Below, piece by piece: positions 46,083 to 55,834 of a stretch of DNA of 64,000 nt. Made by a program: the position numbers and the translations under genes. The stretch spans positions 51,199 to 115,198 of the forward strand of contig JAZNYG010000010.1 of NCBI GenBank assembly GCA_045594245.1, written 5' to 3'. Positions within the stretch are counted from its first letter, which is position 1. The number at the start of each line of letters is the position of its first letter. Source of the stretch: UBA1189 sp045594245. Its GTDB lineage: Bacteria > Bacteroidota > Bacteroidia > Bacteroidales > Bacteroidaceae. The notes under the pieces were generated by a model that did no database searches, was not told where the DNA came from, and saw nothing but the letters and a program-made list of their open reading frames with translations.

Positions 46083-46655
46083 ATGAAACAGAAGATTGTA
46101 TTTGCTACCAATAATGCCCATAAACTGGAGGAGGTAGCTGCTATATTGGGTGACGGTTACGAGGTGTTGAGCCTGCGTGAGATAGGCTGCGAGGCCGATA
46201 TTCCCGAAACTGCCGATTCCTTTGCCGGCAATGCGCTACAGAAAGCCCAGTATGTGAAAGAGCACTACGGCTATGACTGCTTTGCCGATGACAGTGGGCT
46301 GGAGGTAGATGTGCTTGGGGGAGAACCCGGTGTGTACAGTGCTCGCTACAGCGGTGGTGGTTCGGAAGCGAATATGGAGAAGCTTTTGCAGAATTTAACG
46401 GGAAAAAGTGATCGTGGCGCACAATTTCGTACTGTTATCGCGTTATTAATAGGTGAAGAGACTCGCCTGTTTGAGGGCATTGTGCGCGGAACTATTATCG
46501 ATGAACGGCGTGGCGAAGGAGGATTTGGTTACGACCCCATCTTTGTTCCCGAGGGCTACGACCTTACTTTTGCCCAACTGGGTAGTGAGATAAAAAATCG
46601 TATTAGCCATCGTGCCAAAGCAGTGGAGCAGCTGGCAGAGTACCTGAAAGGATAA
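46083..46655 (+). CDS. rdgB: dITP/XTP pyrophosphatase (HAM1/RdgB)
   Basis: 190 residues. Hydrolyses non-canonical purine nucleotides to keep them out of DNA. Motifs: IVFATNNAHKLEEVAAIL (substrate loop), ADDSGLEVDVLGGEPGVYSA and GGFGYDPIFVPEG, with the SHRAKAVEQLAEYL end. Complete and of normal length. Confidence 0.95.
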   Translation: MKQKIVFATNNAHKLEEVAAILGDGYEVLSLREIGCEADIPETADSFAGNALQKAQYVKEHYGYDCFADDSGLEVDVLGGEPGVYSARYSGGGSEANMEKLLQNLTGKSDRGAQFRTVIALLIGEETRLFEGIVRGTIIDERRGEGGFGYDPIFVPEGYDLTFAQLGSEIKNRISHRAKAVEQLAEYLKG

Positions 46656-46697
46656 GAATTTCTAGCCCATCTCTAATGAAGTGGCTAAAGATATAAA

Positions 46698-49022
46698 ATG
46701 ATAGATTGTATGTACCGTACTATTTTGCGACACCTGTCTGTGCTTGGCTGTTTGCTTCTGTGTACCTTCACCGCAGCATCACAGAGTGCAGTGGGTTCAT
46801 GGCGATCGCATTTGGCCTACCATAATGCAACACAGTGCGTGGCTGTGGGCGATAAGGTATATGTGGTGAGCGATGGCTCGCTCTACTCGTATAGTCCCGA
46901 AGATGAGTTTGTGGAGAGCTATGACAAAGCAAACATCCTCAGCGATCAAGGGATTCGCCATATTGCTGCCGATGAACAGACGGGCACATTGGTCATCATT
47001 TACGATAATGCCAATATTGACCTTATTGCTGCCGATGGTGCGCTGACAAACATTACCGACTATACCAATAAGGTCACTCTTGACCCTACGGTCAACGATT
47101 TGCGTATTGCAGGAGGTAACGCATATATGGCCACTAACTTTGGCCTCACCGTGCTGAATATCGCACGTGGAGAATTTGGTGGCACCTATATGCTCGGCAA
47201 GGTGACTCACAGCTGCGTGGAGCTTGACGGCACTATCTATGCTGCCACATCAGAAGGTGTATACAGTGGCCATACGAAGGATAACCTGCAAGATATTGCA
47301 AACTGGGAGAAGCTTAATAGTGAGGTGTATGCTCAGCTTACCATCTTGAATGGTGAACTCATAGCATTGAAGGCAAGGGAGTCGGTATATCGCATAGACC
47401 CGACCAATGGCATCGCTACGCTGCTTCGCAAGGGACCTTTTTATTTTATGCATACTGCAGAGGACAGACTTATCGTCGGCAATCATACCTACGTGTTCGT
47501 ATATGAGTCATTGGATAGTTTCATTCTGCTAACCCTTGAGGGTAACGCTACCTACCTCACTCTTGAAGGAACTACTTATTGGGCTGCATGTGGCGCTGAT
47601 GGACTTAATGGCTATCGTTACGATAAAGAGAGTAAGGATGTGGAGAGATTAGTAACGAAGGTGATACCCAATAGCCCCGTACGCAATCATTGCCAGTATC
47701 TGAGTTTTGTCAATGATGAGCGCCTACTCATTGCTGGAGGTTGCCTCAACTATTTTGATGAGACATTCTATGACGGTACACTGATGATGTACGAAGAGGA
47801 TACCTGGGCCTCATTCCAGGAGGAGGGCATTGCCGAGCAGACGGGTGTATGGTATAAGAATATGACCAGTATCGTACAGGACCCGACGGACGAGAACCAC
47901 CATTATGCCTCATCGTTCGGGCAGGGTATCTATGAATTTAGAGATATGAAGTTTGTGGCTCATCATACCGACCAGAACAGCGGGCTAGAGTCGGTAATAC
48001 CGGGCACGAACCGCTATACACGTATCTGCCGACTGCAATATGACAAGCAGGGGAATCTATGGATTACCAACGGGCATGCTGAATCACCGCTCAAGATAAT
48101 GAAACCCAATGGTGACTTTGTAGATCTCTATTATGATGAACTGAGCAAGTTGCCTACGGTGACAGAGGTGCTCTTCGACAGCCGCGGATGGGTATGGGTG
48201 GTGAGCATGCGCTACGATGTGCGTCTATTCTGTATAGATATGAACGGCACTCTGGAGAATACCGCTGATGACCGTATACGTACGTTCAATGAAAAGTTTG
48301 TCGACCAGGACGGACAGTCAACAGAGATATATTACATCAACGATATTGCCGAGGATCTCAATGGGGACCTGTGGGTCATGACCGACAAAGGGCCCTACGT
48401 GCTTTATAACCCCTCAAAGGCTTTTGATGATAAATACCGCTTCACCAAGATTAAGGTGCCACGTAACGATGGCACCAACTATGCCGACTATCTGCTTGAT
48501 GGGGTGTATACCACCTGCATGACCATTGACGCTGCTAATCGCAAGTGGATAGGCACGCTCAATAATGGGCTCTATCTCATCACTGGTGATGGACTTGAGA
48601 CCGTACACCACTTTACAAAGGACAATAGCCCTTTGCCCTCAAACACCATCGAAAGCCTTGCTCTACAACACTCTTCGGGAGAACTTTACATAGGAACTAA
48701 TCAGGGGCTTGTTTCGTATACTACAGACGCGACACGTGGAGAGGTAGCATACGACGATGAGAAGGTATATGCCTATCCTAATCCCGTGACACCCGACTAC
48801 AATGGACTGATTACCATCGTAGGCCTCAAAGCCAATAGCCACGTCAAAATAACCAATACTGCAGGACGACTCGTAGCTGAAGGCGCATCACTGGGTGGCA
48901 CCTTCACTTGGGACGGAAAGACACCCTACGGGCAGCGCGTAGCTACAGGTATCTATTACGTGCTGGGCAGTGACGAGGAGGGCAACGAAGGCGTCGTCAC
49001 AAAGATTTTGTTTGTGAAGTAG
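46698..49022 (+). CDS. porZ: PorZ-like type IX secretion surface component
   Basis: 774 residues. Signal peptide around MYRTILRHLSVLGCLLLCTF. It continues with WRSHLAYHNATQCVAVGDKV, the typical PorZ opening, then two or three beta-propeller domains (repeats such as DQGIRHIAADEQTGTLVIIY, RKWIGTLNNGLYLITGDGLE, LYIGTNQGLVSY). It ends with a sorting-type tail (AYPNPVTPDYNGLITIVGLK ... GIYYVLGSD ... KILFVK). In Porphyromonas gingivalis PorZ is about the same length and works with PorU, PorV and PorQ in cargo attachment to A-LPS. Start is 46698 or 46710. None of the other attachment genes are in the window. Confidence 0.82.
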   Translation: MIDCMYRTILRHLSVLGCLLLCTFTAASQSAVGSWRSHLAYHNATQCVAVGDKVYVVSDGSLYSYSPEDEFVESYDKANILSDQGIRHIAADEQTGTLVIIYDNANIDLIAADGALTNITDYTNKVTLDPTVNDLRIAGGNAYMATNFGLTVLNIARGEFGGTYMLGKVTHSCVELDGTIYAATSEGVYSGHTKDNLQDIANWEKLNSEVYAQLTILNGELIALKARESVYRIDPTNGIATLLRKGPFYFMHTAEDRLIVGNHTYVFVYESLDSFILLTLEGNATYLTLEGTTYWAACGADGLNGYRYDKESKDVERLVTKVIPNSPVRNHCQYLSFVNDERLLIAGGCLNYFDETFYDGTLMMYEEDTWASFQEEGIAEQTGVWYKNMTSIVQDPTDENHHYASSFGQGIYEFRDMKFVAHHTDQNSGLESVIPGTNRYTRICRLQYDKQGNLWITNGHAESPLKIMKPNGDFVDLYYDELSKLPTVTEVLFDSRGWVWVVSMRYDVRLFCIDMNGTLENTADDRIRTFNEKFVDQDGQSTEIYYINDIAEDLNGDLWVMTDKGPYVLYNPSKAFDDKYRFTKIKVPRNDGTNYADYLLDGVYTTCMTIDAANRKWIGTLNNGLYLITGDGLETVHHFTKDNSPLPSNTIESLALQHSSGELYIGTNQGLVSYTTDATRGEVAYDDEKVYAYPNPVTPDYNGLITIVGLKANSHVKITNTAGRLVAEGASLGGTFTWDGKTPYGQRVATGIYYVLGSDEEGNEGVVTKILFVK

Positions 49023-49335
49023 GGAAATCCACATAGGCATTCTGGTTTTGTGTAGTCTATTAGCGGCTTGATTAGTCACTAATATGCTGTTGTTGCTATA
49101 ACTTTATTTAAGCATAAGGTTTTGTCATTTTTACAACGCAAATAACCTTATAAATAACGTGATGAGCTACAAAATGGGGCTAAAATCGTAAATAATTGCC
49201 TAATAAATCGTCCTTTGAAAAAAAAAGTCCTATATTTGCACCCTTGTTGGAAACTGTATTGATTTTATTGCTGTCATTTTACAGTCTCTCACGTAGTGTA
49301 GAAAACAAATAACAAAATAAAATTACTAAACAAAA
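49023..49335. other. Gap upstream of secDF
   Basis: 313 bp, AT-rich, no ORF. Promoter -7 TATATTTG at 49231-49238, followed by a ~90-nt leader. No terminator for porZ was recognised. Confidence 0.5.
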
Positions 49336-52329
49336 ATGCAAAACAAAGGATTTGTAAAAACGATTGCGGTATTGCTCACTGTAGTGTGCGCATTTTACCT
49401 TTCCTTCACGTTTGTTACTAGCCATCATGAGAAGAAGGCTAAGCAATATGCTGGAGGCGAATCGGTGTATCTCGATTCAATCATGAACAAAAAGGTGGGT
49501 CCCCTGAAACTGTTTACCTTCAAGGAGGCTCGCGAGATGGGTATTGGTCTTGGTCTTGACCTCAAGGGTGGTATGAACGTTATCCTCGAGGTATCAGTTC
49601 CTGATGTAGTAAAGGCCTTGGCTGATTATAAGACTGATGAGGTGTTTACAACCGCTGTAGCCAATGCTACCAAGCAGGCTGCAAGCAGCAACAGTGACTT
49701 CCTCACCTTATTTATTAAGGAGTATAAGACTCAAAAGCCTGATGGCACACTGGCTGAGCTTTTCGCTACCCAGCAGTTGAAGGACAAGGTGAACACCAAG
49801 AGCACAGATGCTGAGGTGGAAGCTGTGTTGCGTGCCGAAGTGAAGGCTGCTATCGACAACTCATTCAACGTACTCCGTACACGTATCGACCGCTTTGGTG
49901 TGGCACAGCCCAATATCCAAGAGCTGGAAGGCGGCATGGGACGTATTATGATTGAGCTCCCTGGCGTGAAGGAGCCTGAGCGTGTAAGAAAGTTGCTTCA
50001 AGGTTCAGCTAACCTTGAATTCTGGGAGACATATACCTCTGCTGAGGTGGCTCCTTTCCTTTTGGCTGCTGATGCCAAGTTGCGCGACATTATTGCATTG
50101 GAGAATCCTGAAGAGGAGACCGCTGAGCCTGCTGAAGCTGTAGCAGATACCACCGCAGAGGAGTCTGTAGACCTCTCATCATTGACTGGCGATGATGCTG
50201 CTAGCGCCGCAGATGCTGCTGCTGTAGCTAAGGCAAAGAAGGAGAATCCGTTGCTCTCTATCCTCCAGCCTTTGCAGAATCAGGGTTGTGTGGTAGGTTA
50301 TGCACATAGCCGTGACACAAAGCAGATTGATGAATACCTTGCTCGTGCTGAGGTGAAGGCTTTGTTCCCCAAGGACCTCAAGCTCATGTGGGGCGTAAAG
50401 GCTATCGACGAGGATGGCATGATTTATGAGCTTTATGCAATCAAGTCAACACAGCGTAACGGACGCGCTCCGCTCGAAGGTGATGTTATCGTGTCTGCTA
50501 CCGATGACTTCGACCAAAATGGTCGTCCTAGCGTATCAATGACGATGAACTCTGACGGTGCACGTCGTTGGGCTCAGCTTACCAAACAGAACGTAGGTAA
50601 GCCTATTGCTATTGCATTGGATGGTTATATCTATAGTGCCCCCAACGTAATCAACGAGATTACTGGTGGCCAGTCACAGATTACAGGTCAGTTTACACCT
50701 GAGGATACCAAGGACTTGGCTAACGTGCTTAAGTCAGGTAAGATGCCGGCTCCTGCTAAGATTATCCAGGAAGATATCGTAGGACCTTCACTTGGTCAGA
50801 AGTCAATTAATCAGGGTGTTATCTCATTTGCGTTGGCTTTTGTGGCACTGATGATTTATATGTGCGCTATCTACGGCTTTATCCCTGGTATGGTTGCCAA
50901 CGGTGCGCTGATTCTTAACTTCTTCTTCACACTTGGTATCTTGGCTTCATTCCAGGCCGCACTGACAATGTCTGGTATTGCCGGTATGGTGCTTACTCTC
51001 GGTATGGCTGTGGATGCCAACGTGCTTATCTACGAGCGTACAAAGGAGGAGCTTCGCGCTGGCAAGACAGTAAAGCAGGCGCTCACTGATGGTTACAAGA
51101 ATGCTTTCTCGGCTATCTTCGACTCTAACATTACCTCTATTATTACTGGTATCATTCTTTTCAACTTCGGTACAGGTCCTATCCGTGGTTTTGCTACCAC
51201 TTTGATGATTGGTATCGTATGTTCGTTCTTTACCGCAGTATTCCTCACACGTATTGTTTACGAGTGGCGCTTGGGTAAGGACAAGTGGACAAACCTCACC
51301 TTCGTGACTCCTCTCTCAGCTAAATGGATGCGTGCACCGAAGTTCAATTTCATGGGTGCTTCTAAGGTGTCATTCATCGTATTTGGTGTAGCTCTCCTTA
51401 TTAGTTTGGGTTCATTGGCAGTGCGTGGTTTGAGTCAGAGTATCGACTTTACTGGTGGTCGCAACTTTACTGTGAAGTTTGAGCAGCAGGTAGAGCCTGA
51501 GCAGATTCGCGAGGTGCTTGCCGCTAAGGTTGGTGAAGATGCCAATGTGTCAGTTATTGCCATTGGAGGTGACGGACAGACTGTACGTATCAGCACTAAC
51601 TACCGCATCGATGATGATGCACAGGATATTGACACCGAGATCGAACAGTTCCTCTACGAGGCCTTTATGGATGCTAAGTTGCTCAGCAGCGACCTCACCT
51701 ACGATGTATTCATCGACCGCGACAACCATTACGGTGGCTCTATCATCAGCTCACAGAAGGTAGGTCCTAGCATGGCTTCCGACATTCTCCGTGGTGCTAT
51801 TTGGTCAGTTGTACTCGCTTGGTTGGCAATCTTTGTCTATATCTTGATTCGTTTCCGCAACGTTGCATATAGTGTTGGCTCGGTTATCGCCCTTGTAGTC
51901 GACGTGGTGCTCATCATGGGTACCTACTCACTGTTCCACGGTATCCTGCCCTTCTCTATGGACGTTGACCAGACCTTTATCGGTGCTATCTTGACCGCTA
52001 TCGGTTACTCAATCAATGACAAGGTGGTTATCTTCGACCGTATCCGTGAGTTCTTCGGACTCTATCCCAAGCGCGACAAGAAGCAACTCTTCAACGACTC
52101 GCTCAACACCACATTGGCTCGTACCATCAACACCTCACTGACGACCTTGCTCGTATTGCTCTTCATCTTCTCCTTCGGTGGTGAGAGCATCCGCAGCTTC
52201 GCTTTCGCCATGATTCTTGGTGTTGTATATGGTACTTGCTCTTCACTCTTCTTTGCCGCTCCGATGGCATACCTCGTAATGAGCAAGAAGGATAAGAAAG
52301 CTATTGAAAAGAAATTGGAGCTTGATTAG
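49336..52329 (+). CDS. secDF: Protein translocase SecDF fusion
   Basis: 997 residues. Uses the proton gradient to drive late Sec export, inner membrane. One N-terminal helix precedes the SecD-type first motif LGLDLKGGMNVILEV and the P1 domain (RIMIELPGVKEPERVRKLL). An acidic Ala/Glu-rich linker (residues about 255-305) separates the halves of P1. Then come the SecD membrane part with GMAVDANVLIYER, the SecF motif IDFTGGRNFTVKFE, and the SecF membrane part with GYSINDKVVIFDRIREF. Twelve helices are expected. Natural fusion as in other Bacteroidota. Terminator follows. Confidence 0.96.
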   Translation: MQNKGFVKTIAVLLTVVCAFYLSFTFVTSHHEKKAKQYAGGESVYLDSIMNKKVGPLKLFTFKEAREMGIGLGLDLKGGMNVILEVSVPDVVKALADYKTDEVFTTAVANATKQAASSNSDFLTLFIKEYKTQKPDGTLAELFATQQLKDKVNTKSTDAEVEAVLRAEVKAAIDNSFNVLRTRIDRFGVAQPNIQELEGGMGRIMIELPGVKEPERVRKLLQGSANLEFWETYTSAEVAPFLLAADAKLRDIIALENPEEETAEPAEAVADTTAEESVDLSSLTGDDAASAADAAAVAKAKKENPLLSILQPLQNQGCVVGYAHSRDTKQIDEYLARAEVKALFPKDLKLMWGVKAIDEDGMIYELYAIKSTQRNGRAPLEGDVIVSATDDFDQNGRPSVSMTMNSDGARRWAQLTKQNVGKPIAIALDGYIYSAPNVINEITGGQSQITGQFTPEDTKDLANVLKSGKMPAPAKIIQEDIVGPSLGQKSINQGVISFALAFVALMIYMCAIYGFIPGMVANGALILNFFFTLGILASFQAALTMSGIAGMVLTLGMAVDANVLIYERTKEELRAGKTVKQALTDGYKNAFSAIFDSNITSIITGIILFNFGTGPIRGFATTLMIGIVCSFFTAVFLTRIVYEWRLGKDKWTNLTFVTPLSAKWMRAPKFNFMGASKVSFIVFGVALLISLGSLAVRGLSQSIDFTGGRNFTVKFEQQVEPEQIREVLAAKVGEDANVSVIAIGGDGQTVRISTNYRIDDDAQDIDTEIEQFLYEAFMDAKLLSSDLTYDVFIDRDNHYGGSIISSQKVGPSMASDILRGAIWSVVLAWLAIFVYILIRFRNVAYSVGSVIALVVDVVLIMGTYSLFHGILPFSMDVDQTFIGAILTAIGYSINDKVVIFDRIREFFGLYPKRDKKQLFNDSLNTTLARTINTSLTTLLVLLFIFSFGGESIRSFAFAMILGVVYGTCSSLFFAAPMAYLVMSKKDKKAIEKKLELD

Positions 52330-52350
52330 TGGAACAATTGAACTCTGATG

Positions 52351-52385
52351 AGAGGGGGATGTCGTAAGACTCCCCCTCTTTTTCT
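52351..52385 (+). terminator. Terminator after secDF
   Basis: AGAGGGGGA and TCCCCCTCT form a perfect stem with an 11-nt loop, followed by TTTTTC. Confidence 0.85.
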
Positions 52386-52468
52386 TTATCCTTTTCCCTC
52401 CTTCTTTGCTTCTATGTCTGTGGGTGAAAATTGTTGCATTGTTTTATGGCAATTAAGGTATTATTCCT

Positions 52469-52476
52469 TAACTTTG
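52469..52476 (+). promoter_or_regulatory. Promoter -7 element for the CoA-transferase operon
   Basis: TAACTTTG, 47 bp before the start codon. Confidence 0.6.
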
Positions 52477-52523
52477 CCCTAATAAAGTTTGGAAATAATA
52501 ATAACACATAAATAAAATACACA

Positions 52524-54017
52524 ATGAGCTTCAAAATTATCACTGCAGCCGAGGCTGCAAGCCATGTCAAGCATGGCTACAATGTGGGTTTGGGCGGATT
52601 TACTCCTGCCGGCACCCCCAAGACTGTAACCGCTGAGATTGCCCGCATCGCCGAGGCTGAGCATGCCGCAGGCCGCCCCTTCCAGATAGGCCTCTTCACT
52701 GGTGCCTCTACTGGTGACTCTTGCGATGGTGCGCTCACTCGTGCCAAGGCACTGCGCTACCGTGCTCCCTACACTACTAACGGCGATTTCCGTAAGGCTG
52801 TCAATGCCGGTGAGATAGCTTATAATGACATTCATCTTTCGCAGATGGCTCAGGAGGTGCGCTACGGCTTCATGGGCAAAGTTGATGTTGCCATCCTTGA
52901 GGCTTGCGACGTGACCCCCGACGGCAAGGTATACCTCACTGCCGGTGTAGGTATCGCCCCCACCGTAGCTCGCTTGGCCGACAAGGTCATCATCGAACTC
53001 AACAGCGCTTACGGCACCGCTCCCAAGGGCTTGCACGACATTTATGAACCTGCCGATCCTCCCTTGCGTCGCGAGATTCCCGTATACAAGCCCAGCGACC
53101 GCATCGGTACACCCTATGTGCAGGTCGACCCCGCCAAGATTGTCGGTATTGTAGAGGTCAATCGTCCCGACGAGGCGCGTCCCTTCACCGATGCTGACCC
53201 CATCACCATGCAGATAGGTCACAATGTAGCCCACTTCCTCATTAGTGACATGAAGCGCGGCATCATCCCTTCTACCTTCCTACCCCTGCAGAGTGGTGTG
53301 GGCAACGTGGCCAATGCCGTACTTGGTGCCCTTGGCGCCGACGCTACTGTGCCTGCCTTCGAGATGTACACTGAGGTGATTCAGGACTCTGTCATCGACC
53401 TTATCCGCTCAGGTCGTTGTAAGTTTGGCAGCACCTGCTCGCTCAGCGTGAGCAACGAGGGCCTACAGAGCATCTACGACGATATTGAGTTCTTCAAGGA
53501 TAAGCTTGTGCTACGCCCCTCTGAAATCTCCAACAACCCCGAGGTGGCACGCCGCTTGGGCCTCATATCTATGAATACTGCCCTCGAGGCCGACATCTAC
53601 GGCAATGTCAACTCCACCCACGTATGCGGCACCAAGATGATGAACGGTATCGGTGGTTCCGGCGACTTCACCCGCAACGCCTACATCTCCATCTTCTCAT
53701 GCCCCTCAGTGGCCAAGGAGGGCAAGATCAGCGCCATTGTGCCCATGGTATCGCATGTAGACCACAATGAGCATAGTGTCAATATCATGATCACCGAGCA
53801 GGGTATCGCCGACCTCCGCGGCAAGAGTCCCATGGAGCGTGCCAAGGCCATCATTGAGAACTGTGCGCATCCCGACTACCGACAGCTCTTGTGGGACTAT
53901 CTCCACATGTCGGCCAAGGGTCAGACCTGCCACAACGTGCGCGCTGCACTTGGCATGCACGATGCCTTGCAACGCAAGGGCGACATGCGCCTTACCGACT
54001 GGAGCGAATTTGCATAA
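52524..54017 (+). CDS. Acetyl-CoA hydrolase/transferase family (succinate-acetate CoA-transferase type)
   Basis: 497 residues. Moves CoA between short-chain acids; in Bacteroidales such enzymes link succinate or propionate fermentation to acetate. Motifs: VGLGGFTPAGTPKTV, TGASTGDSCDGAL, LQSGVGNVANAVLGAL and YTEVIQDSVIDL with the predicted catalytic Glu (E284), then GGSGDFTRNAY and ITEQGIADLRG. Family is clear; acceptor and donor cannot be told from sequence. Shares an operon with the downstream peptidase. Confidence 0.9.
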   Translation: MSFKIITAAEAASHVKHGYNVGLGGFTPAGTPKTVTAEIARIAEAEHAAGRPFQIGLFTGASTGDSCDGALTRAKALRYRAPYTTNGDFRKAVNAGEIAYNDIHLSQMAQEVRYGFMGKVDVAILEACDVTPDGKVYLTAGVGIAPTVARLADKVIIELNSAYGTAPKGLHDIYEPADPPLRREIPVYKPSDRIGTPYVQVDPAKIVGIVEVNRPDEARPFTDADPITMQIGHNVAHFLISDMKRGIIPSTFLPLQSGVGNVANAVLGALGADATVPAFEMYTEVIQDSVIDLIRSGRCKFGSTCSLSVSNEGLQSIYDDIEFFKDKLVLRPSEISNNPEVARRLGLISMNTALEADIYGNVNSTHVCGTKMMNGIGGSGDFTRNAYISIFSCPSVAKEGKISAIVPMVSHVDHNEHSVNIMITEQGIADLRGKSPMERAKAIIENCAHPDYRQLLWDYLHMSAKGQTCHNVRAALGMHDALQRKGDMRLTDWSEFA

Positions 54018-54041
54018 TCACCGATGAAAACGCCATTTTTT

Positions 54042-55436
54042 ATGAAAAAGACAAGACGATATACCCTCCTTTCACTCGCTGTGCTGGCCCTTGGTGCCCA
54101 GGCACAGGAAATCACTCCGCAGATGCTGGAGAAGTTCAAGGCTGAGAACACCCTCACCGCCTCTGACCGCGCCATCCACAACGCCATGGCTGCCAACGAC
54201 GTGAGCAAGCTTGCCGTAAATCAGGCCAACCAGGCAGAGATGGACACCTACTTCACCTATAGCGTACCCTCGAAGGGCATCACTGACCAGCAGTCGTCGG
54301 GTCGCTGCTGGCTCTTCACGGGTCTCAACGTGATGCGTAGCAAGGTCATCAACGAGCATAACCTCGCAAGCCTCACCTTCTCGCCCGTGTATAACTTCTT
54401 CTACGACCAGCTGGAGAAGTCGAACCTCTTCTTGCAGGCCATCATCGACACTAGCGACAAGCCCATCGAGGACAAGCCCGTGGAGTGGCTCCTGCAGCAC
54501 CCCTTGAGCGATGGGGGTACTTTCACTGGCGTGGCCGACCTGGCTGCCAAGTATGGTATCGTGCCGGCAGGCGTGATGCCCGAGACCTATGCCAGCAACA
54601 ACACCTCACGCTTCACCTCGCTCATCAAGCGTAAGCTGCGCGAGGATGCCCTCATCCTGCGCGACAAGGTAGCTGCCGGTGCCAAGGGCAAGGAGCTGCA
54701 GGCTGTGAAGACCGATATGCTCAGCGAGGTATACCGCATCCTCGTGCTCGGTTTCGGCGAGCCCGTCACCACCTTCAAGTGGGCTCCCAAGGATGCTCAG
54801 GGCAAGTACATGTGGGAACCTAAGGAGTATACTCCTCAGTCGTTCTACGCCGAGTTTGTCGGTGAAGACTACCAGAACGACTACATCATGCTCATGAATG
54901 ACCCCACCCGCGAGTATTGGAAGACCTATGAGATACAGTACGACCGCCACACCTACGACGGACACAACTGGCTCTACCTCAACCTCCCGCTCGACGATAT
55001 CAAGCAGATGGCCATCGCCTCCATCAAGGACTCTACCATGATGTATTTCTCTTGCGATGTGGGCAAGGAACTCGACAGCAAGCGCGGCCTCCTCGACCTC
55101 GCCAACTACGACTACGAGTCACTGCTGGGCGTTGAGTTCGGCATGGACAAGGCACAGCGCATACGTACCTTCGACAGCGGTTCGTCACACGCCATGACCA
55201 TGATGGCCGTGGAGCTCGATGCCGAGGGCAAGCCCACCATGTGGAAGGTTGAGAATAGCTGGGGAGCTGCCTCAGGCCACAAGGGCCACCTCATCATGAC
55301 CGACGAGTGGTTCAACGAGTACATGTTCCGCCTCGTAGTGAACAAGAAGTACGCCACTCCCGAGGTGCTCAAGGCTGCCAAGCAGAAACCCATCCTGCTC
55401 CCCTGCTGGGATCCTATGTTTTTAGGCGAAGAGTAA
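54042..55436 (+). CDS. Exported C1-family aminopeptidase (PepC / bleomycin hydrolase type)
   Basis: 464 residues. Signal peptide MKKTRRYTLLSLAVLALGAQ, so it acts outside the cytoplasm, unlike classical PepC. Catalytic Cys in QQSSGRCWLFTGLN (Cys89), His in DSGSSHAMTMMAVE, Asn in WKVENSWGAASG. Papain-fold enzyme of the bleomycin-hydrolase group, which acts as an aminopeptidase on small peptides. It starts 24 bp after the CoA-transferase; an earlier ATG at 54024 is possible. The next operon is RagAB-like and could import its products (inference). Confidence 0.9.
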   Translation: MKKTRRYTLLSLAVLALGAQAQEITPQMLEKFKAENTLTASDRAIHNAMAANDVSKLAVNQANQAEMDTYFTYSVPSKGITDQQSSGRCWLFTGLNVMRSKVINEHNLASLTFSPVYNFFYDQLEKSNLFLQAIIDTSDKPIEDKPVEWLLQHPLSDGGTFTGVADLAAKYGIVPAGVMPETYASNNTSRFTSLIKRKLREDALILRDKVAAGAKGKELQAVKTDMLSEVYRILVLGFGEPVTTFKWAPKDAQGKYMWEPKEYTPQSFYAEFVGEDYQNDYIMLMNDPTREYWKTYEIQYDRHTYDGHNWLYLNLPLDDIKQMAIASIKDSTMMYFSCDVGKELDSKRGLLDLANYDYESLLGVEFGMDKAQRIRTFDSGSSHAMTMMAVELDAEGKPTMWKVENSWGAASGHKGHLIMTDEWFNEYMFRLVVNKKYATPEVLKAAKQKPILLPCWDPMFLGEE

Positions 55437-55508
55437 AATTTTAATAGGGAAGACATCTTCACAGTGAAAACTGCTTATGATGTCTATGCTTTTGAACGTC
55501 TTTTATTA

Positions 55509-55546
55509 CAATGGCATTCTGTCCTTTGAGGGGTAGAATGCCATTG
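55509..55546 (+). terminator. Terminator after the PepC-like gene
   Basis: 12-bp perfect stem (CAATGGCATTCT / AGAATGCCATTG) with a 14-nt loop, followed by TTGTTTG. Confidence 0.7.
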
Positions 55547-55717
55547 TTGTTTGATGTTGAAAGCTATTTCCAGGTTGTACTCCAGTAATCTTAATTTATT
55601 ATCACTAAGCTCAGAATATGAGTAGTTGCAGTACTGATAAATGGGCAAAAGTAACCAACAATACGTTCAAGACGATGGTTGCCAATGATTATTTAACAAT
55701 AAATAGAGGTGGTAAGA

Positions 55718-55749
55718 TTGACTTTATTCATTTATTATGCGTAACTTTG
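55718..55749 (+). promoter_or_regulatory. Promoter for the RagA/SusC operon
   Basis: TTG (55718-55720), 21 bp spacer, TAACTTTG (55742-55749): full match to the Bacteroidota pattern. The leader to the start codon is about 80 nt. Confidence 0.65.
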
Positions 55750-55834
55750 CAAGTCTTTTTCCTATTGGTGCATTTTTTTGGCTGTGTTATGGATGAGGCG
55801 AATAATTATTGAATATAGATATATTGAACGATAT

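Larger units (their letters stand above)
55437..55834. other. Gap with terminator and SusC promoter
   Basis: 398 bp. CAATGGCATTCT and AGAATGCCATTG (55509-55546) form a 12-bp hairpin terminator after the peptidase. The promoter is at 55718-55749. The open frame at 55618-55812 shows no coding character. Confidence 0.55.

Noticed and set aside
55618..55812. Open frame of 64 codons before the SusC-like gene
   Set aside because: It overlaps the promoter and leader of the SusC-like gene and has no recognisable protein features.
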